64,000 nucleotides of DNA from Scolanthus callimorphus (GCA_033964015.1 CM066913.1:4315169-4379168); one strand, 5' to 3'. Positions 32,775 to 43,575 are shown, numbered from the stretch's first letter. The notes: generated by a model from the sequence alone, not told the origin. Translations and numbers: made by a program.

Positions 32775-35700
32775 TCATGGTAACGCCCTCCACGTATAGT
32801 AGTCCTCATTATCGATCTCCTAAATATCGGTGCCAGACGTGCTCAATGCTCATGAAAACGAGGCCAGTCAGGTCACTTTATTGAGTACCCTGCTACTAGA
32901 GGCTTTCCTCTTGCATTTTCCCTCTTGATTTCTTGCTGGGTTTTGGCATTGTTTTCTTTTATCTCGAACTGCAAGACATGCGAACGCGCAGCAGCAAACT
33001 CCGAGATTTTTTTCTTGCACGTGAATCGTTAATAATTGACTCACCTTCTTGTATATTTGGATAGAAAAGCAGGTCATGATGATTAGCGCGACGATCAGTA
33101 TAGCGATCACAATAGCGACAATCAGGATAATCGTCTCGTACTGGTCAAGTGCTGTGAAAAGTGCAGACCAGGAACCCATTAACAATAGTCCCTCCATCTA
33201 CTCCTAAGAGCAGATTTCGTATGACTGTGAAACGTTCCGCGACAAAGTTGTGCCGCTCCGGGACCGTGCCGCGACTAAGTGATTTCATTCCGTATCTACA
33301 GCAGGCCAGGTTCCGTGCCGCGACAGTATCGCGCCTGACACTTTTCACAGTCATACGAAACCGGCTCTATCTATTTAGATTGTGTATTTTAAATTTATAC
33401 GGGAAAATATGGAGTTCAACGCGTGCTGGGTGCAATTTTAGCTATCTATAGTTTGAGAGGGGCATAATTTGTTGCCATATGACAGCTAACTTTCGAAGTT
33501 AACAATCTAAAAACAGATTCATTTGCTCCTGTGCATCGGACGCCCGGACTAGGTGATGAAGGCTCCTGTTGATGGCTCCCTGTGCATATGACTAGACCTA
33601 GTACCATATCCTCACCGCATCCTATTGTCATGCCACTGTGGGATTGAGTTATGGGAGGTGTCCGCTCCTGGCCCCCGGCTCCTATCTGCCTAGCCAGGCA
33701 GGGAGACCCCGCGCGCCACAACACATCAAACAAACTTCAAAAATACGTTGTATTTACTCCCTCCAATACTCAGAAAAACCTCATCTGTCTTTGCCCTGGG
33801 TCATACTACGCTGTTCCCCGCCCAACAGCGGGACTGATGGAATTGCGAGATTGGCTAAACCCGGCATAAACGACTTTCAAAAATCGCGAGCGTAGAGACG
33901 GAACGTGAAGCGCGCGCGTAATGCCCTGCCATCTCACTATTCCTCCAGCCAATGTACTGAGCTACCTGCTCTTGTGTGCAACCCAACATAGTAAGGACGA
34001 TTACTAGGGGTGGCGAATGGTCCTTCAAAAAAACTGTTTTCTCGCAAAAATTTTAGGCGTTCTCGAATTCTCGTATTTTTAAATTTACCGTTCTCGGATC
34101 TCGGATTTTTTTTTTTCAGGTCGTCTCGGATCTCGGATTTTCCAGTTTGTTGTGTTTATATGGCGAATCTCAAATCGATCTCGTTCTCGCGTTCTCGGAA
34201 TTCCGCATTGACCATTCGCCACCCCTATTACTGAACCCATAAAAGGCCCTTCCCCCACACGGCCATGGTCCAAAGCACGGAAAAAATACCCCATGATAAT
34301 TGCAGCCATAACGCCTGCTATGCCATCAAACCAGAACACAGGGCAAACCTCCCATCCGATATAGGCACCAGCACAAATTCTTTAGGGCCCCCTAACGCGA
34401 CGTCTTAGTAAGAGTAAGTCGGATGAGAAAACCCGGCGATCTTTCAAACTAAGAACTTGATTGGAAGAAAGACGGCCCAAGTCAGACGCTCTATCGCCAG
34501 TGAAAAAAAAAACACTACGAAAAATACCGTGTCTCTAACTAAACTGTACTTGGTAGTAAGGGGAAGACCCTTATTGGACCTGCAGCGTTCTCTCAAATGT
34601 GAAATCAACTTTTTGTTAAAGAAAAGCGGAACGGCCTGCTTAGGGACGATCGCCCGGCCAGCTTGCTCATCGCGCACGAACTTTAAATAGTCTTTAACCA
34701 CCTGGTGGCTAGCTGGGTTAGATTCATTAAATCTGCCTAACGTATTATAAATTGCCCTAAGTTTACCTATTAATGAATCTACTGTTCCTGACGCTAAACG
34801 TCGGGGGCATGCGCAAGCGCCTTGCCTCTTACAATCATGTGAATGTACAATCGTTCTACCGCCTTTATCCCTACTTATCAAGAACTTAACAATGTCCTCT
34901 GACGTAGCAGAGCTTGCATCCTTAGGAGGGGAGAGAGCTGCGAGGAAGATACCCAACTGCTTCTCCAAGGAAGACTTTTGTCTCTGGTACGGCTTGGCGT
35001 TGATCGAGGCCTTAAAATCTGAGAGGCGCTTGTCAACTTCCGCTAGGTTAAGGCTCGTATTAGCGGTTCGCGGACCAAGGAGTACAAACCTGCTCCCACA
35101 AGCTCGACAAAAGCTGGCGTCGACATCGCTAGCGTACAGACACATTTTACAACGTTTTGCAGCTTTCCAGGGTCGAGCGATCTGCACAAATGAAGCAAGA
35201 GAAAACTACTTAGAATATGCAGCGAAAAGCCCAAAGGTCCCATTGCAAAGGTCTAGGCAACCAACCAGGATTCGTAGCCGCCGGGAAGAGAAGCACAGAG
35301 TCACTGCCCTTCGCTCCAATCAGAAAACGATCCAGAGCTGTGGCTTCCAGAAGCGCCCACCAGTATCAATTGCGCGGCTTGGTATCGAGCGCCACAAAGG
35401 TAAGGGGGGTGTGATAGCCTAGCCTAGGTCGATGAGATATCGAATGAGAGGCCCCGCCACAATAAAAGGCAGTAACACGTATACATTGTGTCCCAGAGGT
35501 ATATCCTGCGCAAATACATTGATACCAGCGGTCTCTGGCGTGTGACACGGAGTGAAATGCGGCAGCGAAAACCCGCTCCGGTCTCTTCTCTAGAATTACT
35601 GTCAAGAGCCATCAAGTCGAAAGTGTGGGGTCCGAAGAGGGAGTCGACCAAGCTCCAGGCGCCAACTGAAAGCGTGCAATCAAGGTCGGACAGCACACGA

Positions 35701-36913
35701 GAGGGGGTATCTGCAGGGTTTTCTTTGGACGGGACGAACTGCATGCTGATAGTAAAATTTAAGGCCTGGCAGCGTTCGAGGATTTCCTTCAGAACAGAGT
35801 TAATCTCGGACACGCGCCCCCTCATTCTCCCACATGCGCAGTAACGACATGCTGTCTGTATGTACATCTATTTCGGATATTGAACTTGAACGCGTTCAAG
35901 GCGGCCAAGAGGGCCTTAGCCTCAAGTAGGTTGATACTACCGTATTCGCCTTGCCAATAATCCCGCGCAACTACAGCAGATTTGCCTACCGAAAGAACGC
36001 CACCCAAAGCGCGCTAGAAGCATCACAGTGAAGTGTAATTGTGCTTCTCTGCTTTCCAGGAAAGATACTTGTCGGTCTGTTGTCAATGAAACGCCAGTAC
36101 TCGACTTCAGATTTCAGGGGGCCGGTGATCTTGGCAGCGATTTGAGATTTCTTAGTTAGATTGGCGATGGCTTTAAAAACTTCCCGTTACTAAAGCTTGC
36201 ATCCGGCGATTGCTAACGAGAACGACACGACTTTGCCTGAAAAGCGCTGGAGGGTCTTCAAAGGAACAGATTTAGAGGCTAGCATCTCCTCCCGTAATAT
36301 TTTAAACTTTAACTTCTTATCATCGCGGGATGCGCGATTGAGTCGCAGATGAAACCCAAAAAGCGCACTGACGTAGATTTTACAAAATACCCGGCATCTA
36401 TCAAGAGAGCCCGAAGTCTCGGCAAACTGATCCAGAATGAGGCAGAGCGTCGGTCTTCTTGCCTGTAAACTTTGTCTATACAGCCATTCTCAGTTACACG
36501 CGGTCGCCGGGAGAAAAGCTTGCAAGCGAAAACACGTTTTTCTGTCTTGTCTGAGCGCGAGAAGCCGACGAGAGCACGTGCATTGCCATGGAAACTTTGA
36601 CAAAAAAAGACTTTTTCGCTTGCAAGCTTTTTTCCCGACGACCGCGTGTAACTGAGAATGGCTGTAAAAGGTTTTAAAACTTTGCTCTAGAGCAAAAGTG
36701 CCTAAAAAGTTTCCTGTTATTTCCTTTCCTCTATAAGCAACTGTCGTATCATCGTGTGCTGTGAGGAATATGCCAGAGGAATATTTGGTGCCATCTCAAA
36801 TCGAAAATGAATTAGATGAAGATGAGGAAATTAACCCTAGTCTTACCTGCTGCAGGAAGTACAAGGGATAGAAAACACGCCAGTAATGCGTAAAACTCGA
36901 TTGCGGTTTTCAT
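32775..36913 (-). CDS. Small signal-peptide, single-pass membrane protein, unit 2 copy
   Basis: Exon 1 (36847-36913) encodes MKTAIEFYALLACFLSLVLP; exon 2 (33045-33151) encodes ALDQYETIILIVAIVIAILI and ends IQIYKK in phase 0; exon 3 (32775-32819) encodes EIDNEDYYTWRALP and stops. All borders are GT-AG and phases agree, giving about 74 residues: signal peptide, very short outside segment, one helix, short acidic tail. A 5-bp difference (tagta) in exon 3 against unit 1 changes the tail. Intron 1 contains the DIRS-type remnant and a MITE. Conservation of frame and splice sites in both units supports a real gene, but the family is unknown to me. Confidence 0.6.
33880..35187 (-). pseudogene. Tyrosine recombinase of the DIRS-type element
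   Basis: The frame opening at 35187 begins with a zinc-ribbon-like segment (CKMCLYASDVDASFCRACG), followed by a core-binding region and VRDTVFFVVFF. The frame shifts in an A/T homopolymer near 34505, after which FFTGDRASDLGRLSSNQVL continues. Past an inserted MITE (34005-34227), YIGWRNSEMAGHYARA is the C-terminal catalytic block with the active-site tyrosine. Confidence 0.75.
34005..34227. mobile_element. 223-bp MITE inside the recombinase gene
   Basis: TAGGGGTGGCGAATGGTC and its exact inverted copy bound it; TTAC is duplicated at 34001-34004 and 34228-34231. The interior is rich in ttctcgg/ctcgga words. It interrupts the recombinase between the DNA-binding part and the catalytic tyrosine. 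Confidence 0.85.
36479..36666. mobile_element. Near-palindromic MITE, possible TA target
   Basis: TACAGCCATTCTCAGTTACA starts both arms; pairing extends about 55 bases (through AAAGCTTGCAAGCGAAAA) with few mismatches. TA at each tip is compatible with a Tc1/mariner-type TA duplication. It is present only in unit 2. Confidence 0.75.
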
Positions 36914-36988
36914 TGTGAATTATAACAACTGTGGCCGCGTGCCCAATATCAATGAACATCAATTCGTCTTGAACTATCCTGATCAATT

Positions 36989-37294
36989 CATAGTTCCGAT
37001 CAAACAATGAAACCATTTCACGCTACCTGGAGATACCAATCAGAGTTGAAAAGATTCTCCCACGGGAACTGATCATGTCCCACAAACAGTATTTCAGGAC
37101 TTCCGAAATCAGTCCGATTTGCAGCACTTTTTTGCCTTTTATGACAGTATAAACTGAGATGATCCGAAGATAAAGATATCTCGTAAACCTAAGTGGGATC
37201 GGAGTATTTTGGAATTTTTTTAAGGAAAACCCTAGTTTGTTTGGGACATATAAACAACAGTAACTATGGCTTTGAATGACAGGTCGCAACTATG
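36989..37294. mobile_element. 306-bp MITE with 4-bp target duplication, empty site in unit 1
   Basis: CATAGTTCCGATC at the left, CATAGTTGCGACC (inverted) at the right; AATT at 36985-36988 and 37295-37298. Unit 1 reads straight through (gatcaattgcttggtagcg, near 24380). Ends and age are therefore certain; the superfamily is not. Confidence 0.9.
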
Positions 37295-37617
37295 AATTGC
37301 TTGGTAGCGTTCAGTTACTGCAGGGAGCTTATGCAAATTCTGACAACATTCCTTTACTTGCTCGACCGTAGCAAAGAACAAAATACTTATCGTTAACTAG
37401 TCGTGACGCATTCATAAGTGATTTCATCTGATTGTTAAGGGATTTGTCATGGCAAAATAGCTTGGGGGCCTAAACAAGCGATGTAGGACAGATTAAAAAA
37501 AATGTGCCCAGCCCTCAGAGCTCTCACAGTCTTGGAAAAAAAATCGAAAGTTCCCGACGAGCACTCCTCCCGGGCTCTACATGCTTCTTTCATAAATGTG
37601 CAACTACCTATTAGTTA

Positions 37618-38339
37618 AGGTGGCTCCCGAGTATTTATTGCAGAAATAGACCTCAACTTCTAGCGTATGTTTGACCCTGAAAAAATCTTCCGATTTCAAT
37701 AATTGTTCTCACAGAGCTTGAGCAACCTCTGCACTACCAAATGGTGTAGTTCATTTGATATATTAAGCTCGTCTGTTTGGGGTATTTAAAATTTTCCAAA
37801 GGAGGTGTTTTTAGAATAATTGTTATAACTTGAAAATTCGACCGTGAATGATCTTATTACCAGCTAAAATCGCATCCATAGTAATAAGGGTTTACTCAGA
37901 AAAATGCCCAGGTCAGCTTTTCCCATGCGATTTAAGTTGTAAACGATGTAATAATTTTACCTCTAAAAGTGTCTTATTCCACTTCTGTTTAGTGTGCCGA
38001 GCGCGGATATCAGAAACGTAGGGAAGCTCTTCAGGATTATATCGGCTAATGTTCACTCTTACTTATATACAAGAGAAAATAGAATCGAGTATCTACAGAA
38101 AGCGATATGTAATAAAGGAATGAGAGCAGCTTCTTGTCCAGAATGTGCTGTTTCTATATATTCAATTCGAGCTTGAAATAACTAAATTGCTGGAATTGTT
38201 TCGCAAGTTTCTTTCGTGAGAGATAGAATAAAACCAACTGAGAACACTTAAAGTTTGGGCTCGTCTTTCCAATACTATGTTGAGAAACATTATCCAAAAG
38301 GAGTCAGTATTTCGTCGCTCCAACACAGGGGCGTAGACA

Positions 38340-38375
<36 letters not shown>

Positions 38376-39403
38376 CCAGGGGTCCGGAACTACCTACTAA
38401 AATTGTAAATATTTAATAGACAACAAATAAAAACTCCAATAAAATGTAGCAAATTTCTTCAAACGCTAGTCCCGAGATCAATATTTTTGGCTGGGTTTCC
38501 TGTTGCGAGAACGCAAAAAAACACGTCCGATCTATGTGGAGTTTTATATTTTTTGAATTTGGAACCCCCCCTCTCATAAGTGCTGGCTACGCCCCTGCAA
38601 CACAACGCCAAGAAACCCATATGTTTATGAAACTCAGTGTTCTCGTCTCAGTGCACATGGTGCTAAATACCTCACACTGCGCTCATAATATATGGGTTTT
38701 CTTGGCGTTTGTGTTGGAGCAACGAAACATGGACTCCTTTTGGATAATGTTTCTCAACATAGTATTGGAAAGACGAGCCCAAACTTGGTAAGTCTTCTCA
38801 CTAAGTTGTACTCTACCTCTCACGAAAGAAACTTACGAAACAATTCCAGCAATTTAGTTATTTCGAGCTCGAATTGAATATTATAGCAACAGCACATTCT
38901 GGACAAGAAGCTGCTCTCATTCGTTTATTAAATATCGCTTTCAGTAGATACTCGATTTTATTTTCTCTTTTATAAATTAAGAGTGAACATTAGCCGATAT
39001 AATCCTGAAGAGCTTCCCTACTTTTCTGATATCCGCGCTCGGCACATTAAACAGAAGCGGAATAAGACATTTTAGAGGTAAAAGTATTACATCGTTTACA
39101 ACTTAAATGGGCATTTACCTGGGCATTTGTCTGAGTAAACCCTTATTACTATGGATGCGATTTTAGCTGGTCGGATCATTCACGGTCGAATTTTCAATTA
39201 TAACAATTATTCTAAAAACACCTCCTTTGGAAAATTTTAAATACCCAAACAGACGAGCTTAATATATCAAATGAACTACACCATTTGGTAGTGCAGAGGT
39301 TGCTCAGCTCTGTGAGAACAATTATGGAAATCGGAAGATTTTTTCAGGGTCAAACATACGCTAGAAGTTGAGGTCTATTTCTGAAATAAATACTCGGGAG
39401 CCA
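37618..39403. mobile_element. 1.8-kb foldback element with about 700-bp arms
   Basis: Left arm about 37618-38320 and right arm about 38705-39403 are inverted copies from GTGGCTCCCGAGTATTTATT inward. The short loop holds a CAGGGGCGTAG MITE. Open frames in the arms are mirror images and lack known domains. No clear target duplication. Confidence 0.85.
38326..38597. mobile_element. 272-bp MITE with 33-G run
   Basis: CAGGGGCGTAGACAG and inverted GCTGGCTACGCCCCTG ends; CAACA at 38321-38325 and 38598-38602. The 33-base G run is at 38342-38374. It is nested in the foldback element and belongs to the 26710 family. Confidence 0.8.
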
Positions 39404-39467
39404 CATGTTACATACAATGTCTTGTTTGAAACTGAAGAAAAAAAAATGTTCTAAAAATATATGTCTG

Positions 39468-39606
39468 TGGCCGGTTCCTAGAAGGGTCAGTGAAGAGTTA
39501 TATTTGTAGATAAACGCTTATCCAACGGATAATTCCTGAACAAATCCTATACAACAGATAACTTTATCCATGGATAAACGTTATCCAACTTTCAGGAACT
39601 GGCCCC
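39468..39606. mobile_element. MITE of the GGATAAACG...TTATCCA family, copy 1
   Basis: Ends tggccggttcct and inverted ggccagttcctg; interior shares cttatccaa.ggata and acaaatcctatacaacagat with the copy at 60786-60911. Confidence 0.7.
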
Positions 39607-41080
39607 TGAAGTTATAGAAAACTCTCACTAAGATACCACAGGTTTGGGATTTATGGCTATGTGCCAGAGGGCACAATAGCCGCCGTTTTTAATAAAAGTC
39701 ACAAGGGCAAAATGCTAAGGCATGTGCAATATTCCCCAGAAAGAAATTCTCCGAATTCGTGCCCGATGATACGTCCCTGCAAGGCCTGCAGCAACAATTG
39801 AATACATGATGACTAACTGATGTTTGTCTTATTTCTGACCTGACCAGGACGGCTCAGACGGCTGCTCCAGTGGCTCCCTTCGAGGGCGCAGGGGGATGTA
39901 TTTTTAGCTTGTGATCAGAGTAAGCTTACATTTTTCAAAGGGTCGCGCTCGAGAATTTTTAAAATTCTATTTCAAACTCTGGAAACCGAGATTTACCAAT
40001 GTCCTGATTTAGCGCCATTTTGATCGTCGGAATTGAGGTTCCACAAGATATATGTCACTCATAGAGATATCTTGACAGTCGCCAAACATAATAACAATTC
40101 ATTAAAGGCTTCCACAGGTTTTTGAGCCATTTCTTTGTTATATCATTTCTACTTGATTCACCGCGAATCTAATTGAAAATATCGCCTCTACACATCACAT
40201 CACATAAGTGACATAAAACAAACATCGTACATATTAACTACTGTATACACACAAAAACCCTTTGGAAACGGATGCTTTCTCTGATGCCACTCGGACGCTA
40301 TGTTACTATGTAGGCTGACAACATTGTGGCTGAGGGGGCTTTAACATGCAATGCGCCAAAACCTGAAAACTTAAAGCTATAATCTCCTACCTTTATTTGT
40401 ATTTATTTCAGGTAACACTTCTCCGAAATACAGGCTGAGTGCCAAAATCATGCCTGGGCAGGAAGCAGCTTTTTCCAGAAAAAAAGAACTTCTGCGAAAG
40501 TCACACGACTTTCATGTGAATCTAAAATTGCTATAAAAATGAAGTCACATATTTGGTAGGACAGTTTACGCAGTGAAGGAGATCGGAGCAGTAGTAAGCT
40601 GTCACTTACCAACTGTAGAACTTCTTGTTTGCAAAATTCCGGTAAGGATAAAAACTATCATTCATGTGTTATATTCATTAGACCAGTATTAGACTTGCCG
40701 CATGCGAAATCGCTCATGATGAAAACTGAAGGAGCTGAAGTTTGTAACTTTACTGTTGTTACAAGAATAAGAAAATAACGAAAAGAGGTAGGAAAGGCTA
40801 TAGCCAACGTTTCGAACATTGAATTCTGTTCTCTATCAGAGCCGCCTCTTATTTCCATCCTCTTATTTCTCTTATTTGGTTTTAGCGAAAGAGCAAGGTA
40901 GCAAAAACACTGGCATGGGAAACCCTCAAAGAATCCTGGCTATTTGACTATTCGGTTCGGACAGCGAGAAGGGATGTGCGAGGTGGCTTAAACCGCTTAC
41001 ATTTTTGTTGCTTGATTATTGTTTCATATTTCGATATTTCAGCTTTATTTCGATTTCATATTTCGATTTATTAATGCACC
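39607..41080. other. Intergenic, nothing recognised
   Basis: No exon with plausible borders and no clear element. The 40658-40858 reverse frame has no recognisable domain. Confidence 0.35.
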
Positions 41081-41083
41081 AGT

Positions 41084-41220
41084 CAATTGTAACCACCACC
41101 ACCCCAACCTCGGGGAAGGGTGGGGACATGGATGTTCAGCTGCGCCATACTAGATTTTTGTCCCACCCCTGAGGCGAAATGTGTTGGAAATTCCCCCACC
41201 CTGCGGGGCAAGGATTGAAG
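41084..41220. repeat. GGTGGGG-rich repeat, inverted relative to 42300-42440
   Basis: tgcaccagtcaattgtaacc followed by CCACCCC/GGGTGGGG words. The same opening appears in reverse at 42420-42440 (gctacaattgactggtgca). Probably two copies of one MITE family in opposite orientation. Confidence 0.55.
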
Positions 41221-41670
41221 TGATTCGATGCTACCATGCCAATATATATTGAGTCCTTTCACTGAATAAGAAATTTTCTAAGTGGTATTCAACAAATTCT
41301 CTATCATTTGCATTTTTCTACTTCACTTCACTCAATACGTAATAAAAATATCATCTAATATAGTCTTTGGCACTCGCGCAACGAAGACACTACCTTCGCA
41401 CCGTTCACAAGAACAAGGTATCTTGGCGAGGAAAAACTAACTCCAACCAAAATGTTCTGCAGTGATAGGCTTGGCGGGCAGTCACTATGTTCGAAGAATA
41501 GTAAGCGTGAGTTCGACGTTACAGAAATTCGTCTCATTGGGCTGCGCTTCACGCAAATGAATAATAATAATTTCGTCACTTCGGCGCTCAATTGCGCGCC
41601 ATGAAAAATAAAACCTACAGGATTTGTTTACTATACATAAAAAACGGAACGTTCATCTACACTTTCTCTG

Positions 41671-42196
41671 AGACCCCGTCCACACGCGATTTTCTAACGC
41701 GATTTCGTTTGAATCGTATACGTTTTGATACGTTTAGGCCAGAACTACATCGCCAGAACTACTACACAAAATCGTACTTCCCTAGAACTATTCGTCTCTG
41801 GAAACAGTCTGCCTCACCATTAAACACAGTCCGAGCGTCTCAACCTTCAAACGCCAGCTCTCTGCGCACTACTTGTGCTAAACTAGACACTTACCAGCCA
41901 ACCTAGTGACTTTTACTATTTATATATATATATATTTCATTTTTTCTTTTTTTTACTGTTGTGTTTTATACATGTGTTTAGGGGATGATTATAATTGGGG
42001 CTCTGCCCTGTATTCATTTCTGCCTGTACCATATCGTTTATTATTTCGTAATGTTATATTGTGTAATTATGTGGCAAATTGAATTAAACTAAACTAAACT
42101 AAACTTCCGTCCACAATACACACTGATCGTTTTCATCGAATCCGTATAAGTTTGAAAACGAATACTTTGAAAACGCGTTAGTGTGGACAGGGCCTG
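41671..42196. mobile_element. MITE split by a LINE fragment
   Basis: Left arm CCCCGTCCACACGCGATTTT and right arm (inverted) GCCCTGTCCACACTAACGCG, both followed by cgttttga/aaacg words. The LINE 3' end at 41739-42103 separates them. Confidence 0.65.
41739..42103 (+). mobile_element. LINE (CR1/L2-like) 3' end, 5'-truncated
   Basis: The open frame ends with YFPRTIRLWKQS, the familiar C-terminal FFPRTIxxWN motif of non-LTR reverse transcriptases, then stops near 41904. The 3' UTR ends in tandem TAAAC words at 42082-42103, a typical LINE microsatellite tail. Inserted inside a MITE. Confidence 0.75.
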
Positions 42197-42299
42197 AGGC
42201 TTGATGAAATGCGTTTATCAAAATTCGGGCGCTTCTGAGGTGGATGTATTTCCAAGGCGAAGAGAGTATTGGGAATAGGTTCTATCCCCCAAACTAATC

Positions 42300-42440
42300 C
42301 CCCACACTCAAGGGTGGGGGGTCCATGACAAGAATATCCCCCATGTAGTCGGGACCAAACCTGAACGATACGTATAAATGCCCCACGTTGGCCCACCCTC
42401 CCCGAGGTGGGGGGTGGTGCTACAATTGACTGGTGCATAG
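42300..42440. repeat. GGTGGGG-rich repeat, second copy
   Basis: See the 41084-41220 copy. Ends with gtggtgctacaattgactggtgca. Contains paired gggtggggggt / ccccgaggtggggggt words. Confidence 0.5.
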
Positions 42441-42546
42441 TATATGTATTAGTGCGTTCTGTTTCAACTGCCTTTTCGCTTCTTCGGGTTAGGGCTTTAA
42501 AGTAAATTTTCTTCAGTATTCGTATAAATTTGTTGTTGTTGTTGTA

Positions 42547-42864
42547 GTGCACCTCTGTAAAGAACCTGAACACCATGTCCCGCGCTCTGTTCTGGTGTTC
42601 ATCCTTGCTACCGGCGTGTTCTTGGTGTGGGGCGGCGCGCCGAACGAGAAAATACTCGAATCAGTCAAAGAAGCTGGTGGTTGCTGCGGCCCAGTTCATA
42701 AAGATTGCGGAGGGTGCGTCCCAAGAGGGCAAATGCCTGGTCTAGAGGCCGGACACAGCTGCTGTCTGCCCACAGGACCCAGGTACTGGTGCTGCAAGTG
42801 CGGATACCCGACTTGCAGCCGCAGTACGGACAACCGTGCTGCGCAGGGAACTGCTAAAGGCTGA
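42547..42864 (+). CDS. Terminal exon of a secreted-type cysteine-rich protein
   Basis: A strong acceptor (ttgttgttgttgtag, ending 42546) opens an exon with a frame to 42864 and AATAAA at 42901-42906, so this looks like a real last exon. The frame has a hydrophobic signal-like segment (VLVFILATGVFLVWGGA) and then a region with 12 cysteines including CCGP, CGGC, SCCLP and YWCCKCGYPTC. No Met opens this frame. A well-placed ATG (42573, context ACCATGT) lies in another frame that stops at 42745, so either an upstream exon supplies the start or a one-base error separates start and frame. Family and function are unknown; the cysteine pattern fits an extracellular disulfide-rich peptide. Confidence 0.45.
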   Translation: MHLCKEPEHHVPRSVLVFILATGVFLVWGGAPNEKILESVKEAGGCCGPVHKDCGGCVPRGQMPGLEAGHSCCLPTGPRYWCCKCGYPTCSRSTDNRAAQGTAKG

Positions 42865-42900
42865 TAACACAGTTGGACCACCCATTATCTTGATTTTAGT

Positions 42901-42906
42901 AATAAA
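42901..42906 (+). promoter_or_regulatory. Polyadenylation signal
   Basis: AATAAA 36 bases after the stop of the cysteine-rich exon and on the same strand. Confidence 0.55.
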
Positions 42907-43446
42907 TATGCCCTTTGAAGTTTAGACCGGAACTTACTAGTAACGAAAAGCACAAAAACGTTGATTAGCTGTCACCAGACACTTATGAGTTGTCACTTCG
43001 CATTCGTTGTAGTGAATATCAATTTTACTCACGTAATTCGGTTGGAATTTAGTAGAAATTGACCGAGTACACAAAAAATGTTGTAACTGAAAAAAAAAAA
43101 ACCGGTTCGTTCTGTAGGTACCGGAGTTGACCGGAGCACAGTTTACGTAATTCAATAGAGACAAAGGACCCGAGACAAAGGACTCTCAAGTAACACAAAG
43201 AACGAAGCTAACACAGAATACAATAGTCTCCGGTACCTACTGAAAGACCAAAAAAAACCTCGGCGGAATCCATTGGCATTGTATCGCATATTTGATTCAT
43301 AATTATACCATAGATTAAATAAAAGCAAAACACACATTTCTTTCATTATCTGACATTCGGCTATTTCTTCTTTTTTTTTTTTTAGCGTGGAAGGGATAGT
43401 ATTTTTGTGGGGTAAAATGTGTGTTCTTGTCTTCTGTACGAGTGTC

Positions 43447-43575
43447 AACCAGGGGCTCATAAATAGAGCCAATCCGGTAATCAACAGGGCAATCTGGTAA
43501 TCAACAGGGCAATCTAGTATTGTCCTTTTGATAAGGCATATATCAGAGGAACGCCCCTATTTATAAGCCCGAGTC
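43447..43575. mobile_element. MITE with CCAGGGGCTCATAAATAG ends
   Basis: aaccaggggctcataaatag at the left and the inverted cccctatttataagcccgag at the right; an internal direct repeat gtaatcaacagggcaatct occurs twice. A half copy (ggaacgccccttcttatgag) is near 63538-63560. Confidence 0.55.

Larger units (their letters stand above)
33602..36457 (-). mobile_element. Degraded DIRS-type (tyrosine recombinase) retrotransposon
   Basis: Read on the minus strand the order is RT C-terminus (near 36200-36420: LQRFSGKVVSFSLAI), RNase H (35720-36060: LHCDASSA, INLLEAKALLAALNAF), a post-RH segment (FVPSKENPADTPSR, FGPHTFDLMALDSN), then the recombinase frame. The 5' part (gag, most of RT) is missing. RT/RH followed by tyrosine recombinase is diagnostic of DIRS-like elements as opposed to LTR elements. 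Frames are broken repeatedly. Confidence 0.8.
28200..37597. repeat. Segmental duplication, unit 2
   Basis: A tandem copy of 16004-28199. It lacks the three large unit 1 insertions and has its own: 28726-30850, 32434-32666, the 33602-36457 retroelement, 36479-36666 and 36989-37294. It ends with acatgcttctttcataaat at 37597, the same word that ends unit 1, so the duplication is direct and head-to-tail. Confidence 0.85.

Noticed and set aside
34444..35187. Tyrosine recombinase frame as a host or bacterial integrase gene
   Set aside because: It is preceded by RT/RNase H and broken by a frameshift and a MITE, so it is part of a dead DIRS-type element.
37023..37289. 88-residue reverse frame as a gene
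   Set aside because: It is entirely inside the 306-bp MITE, whose empty site is in unit 1.
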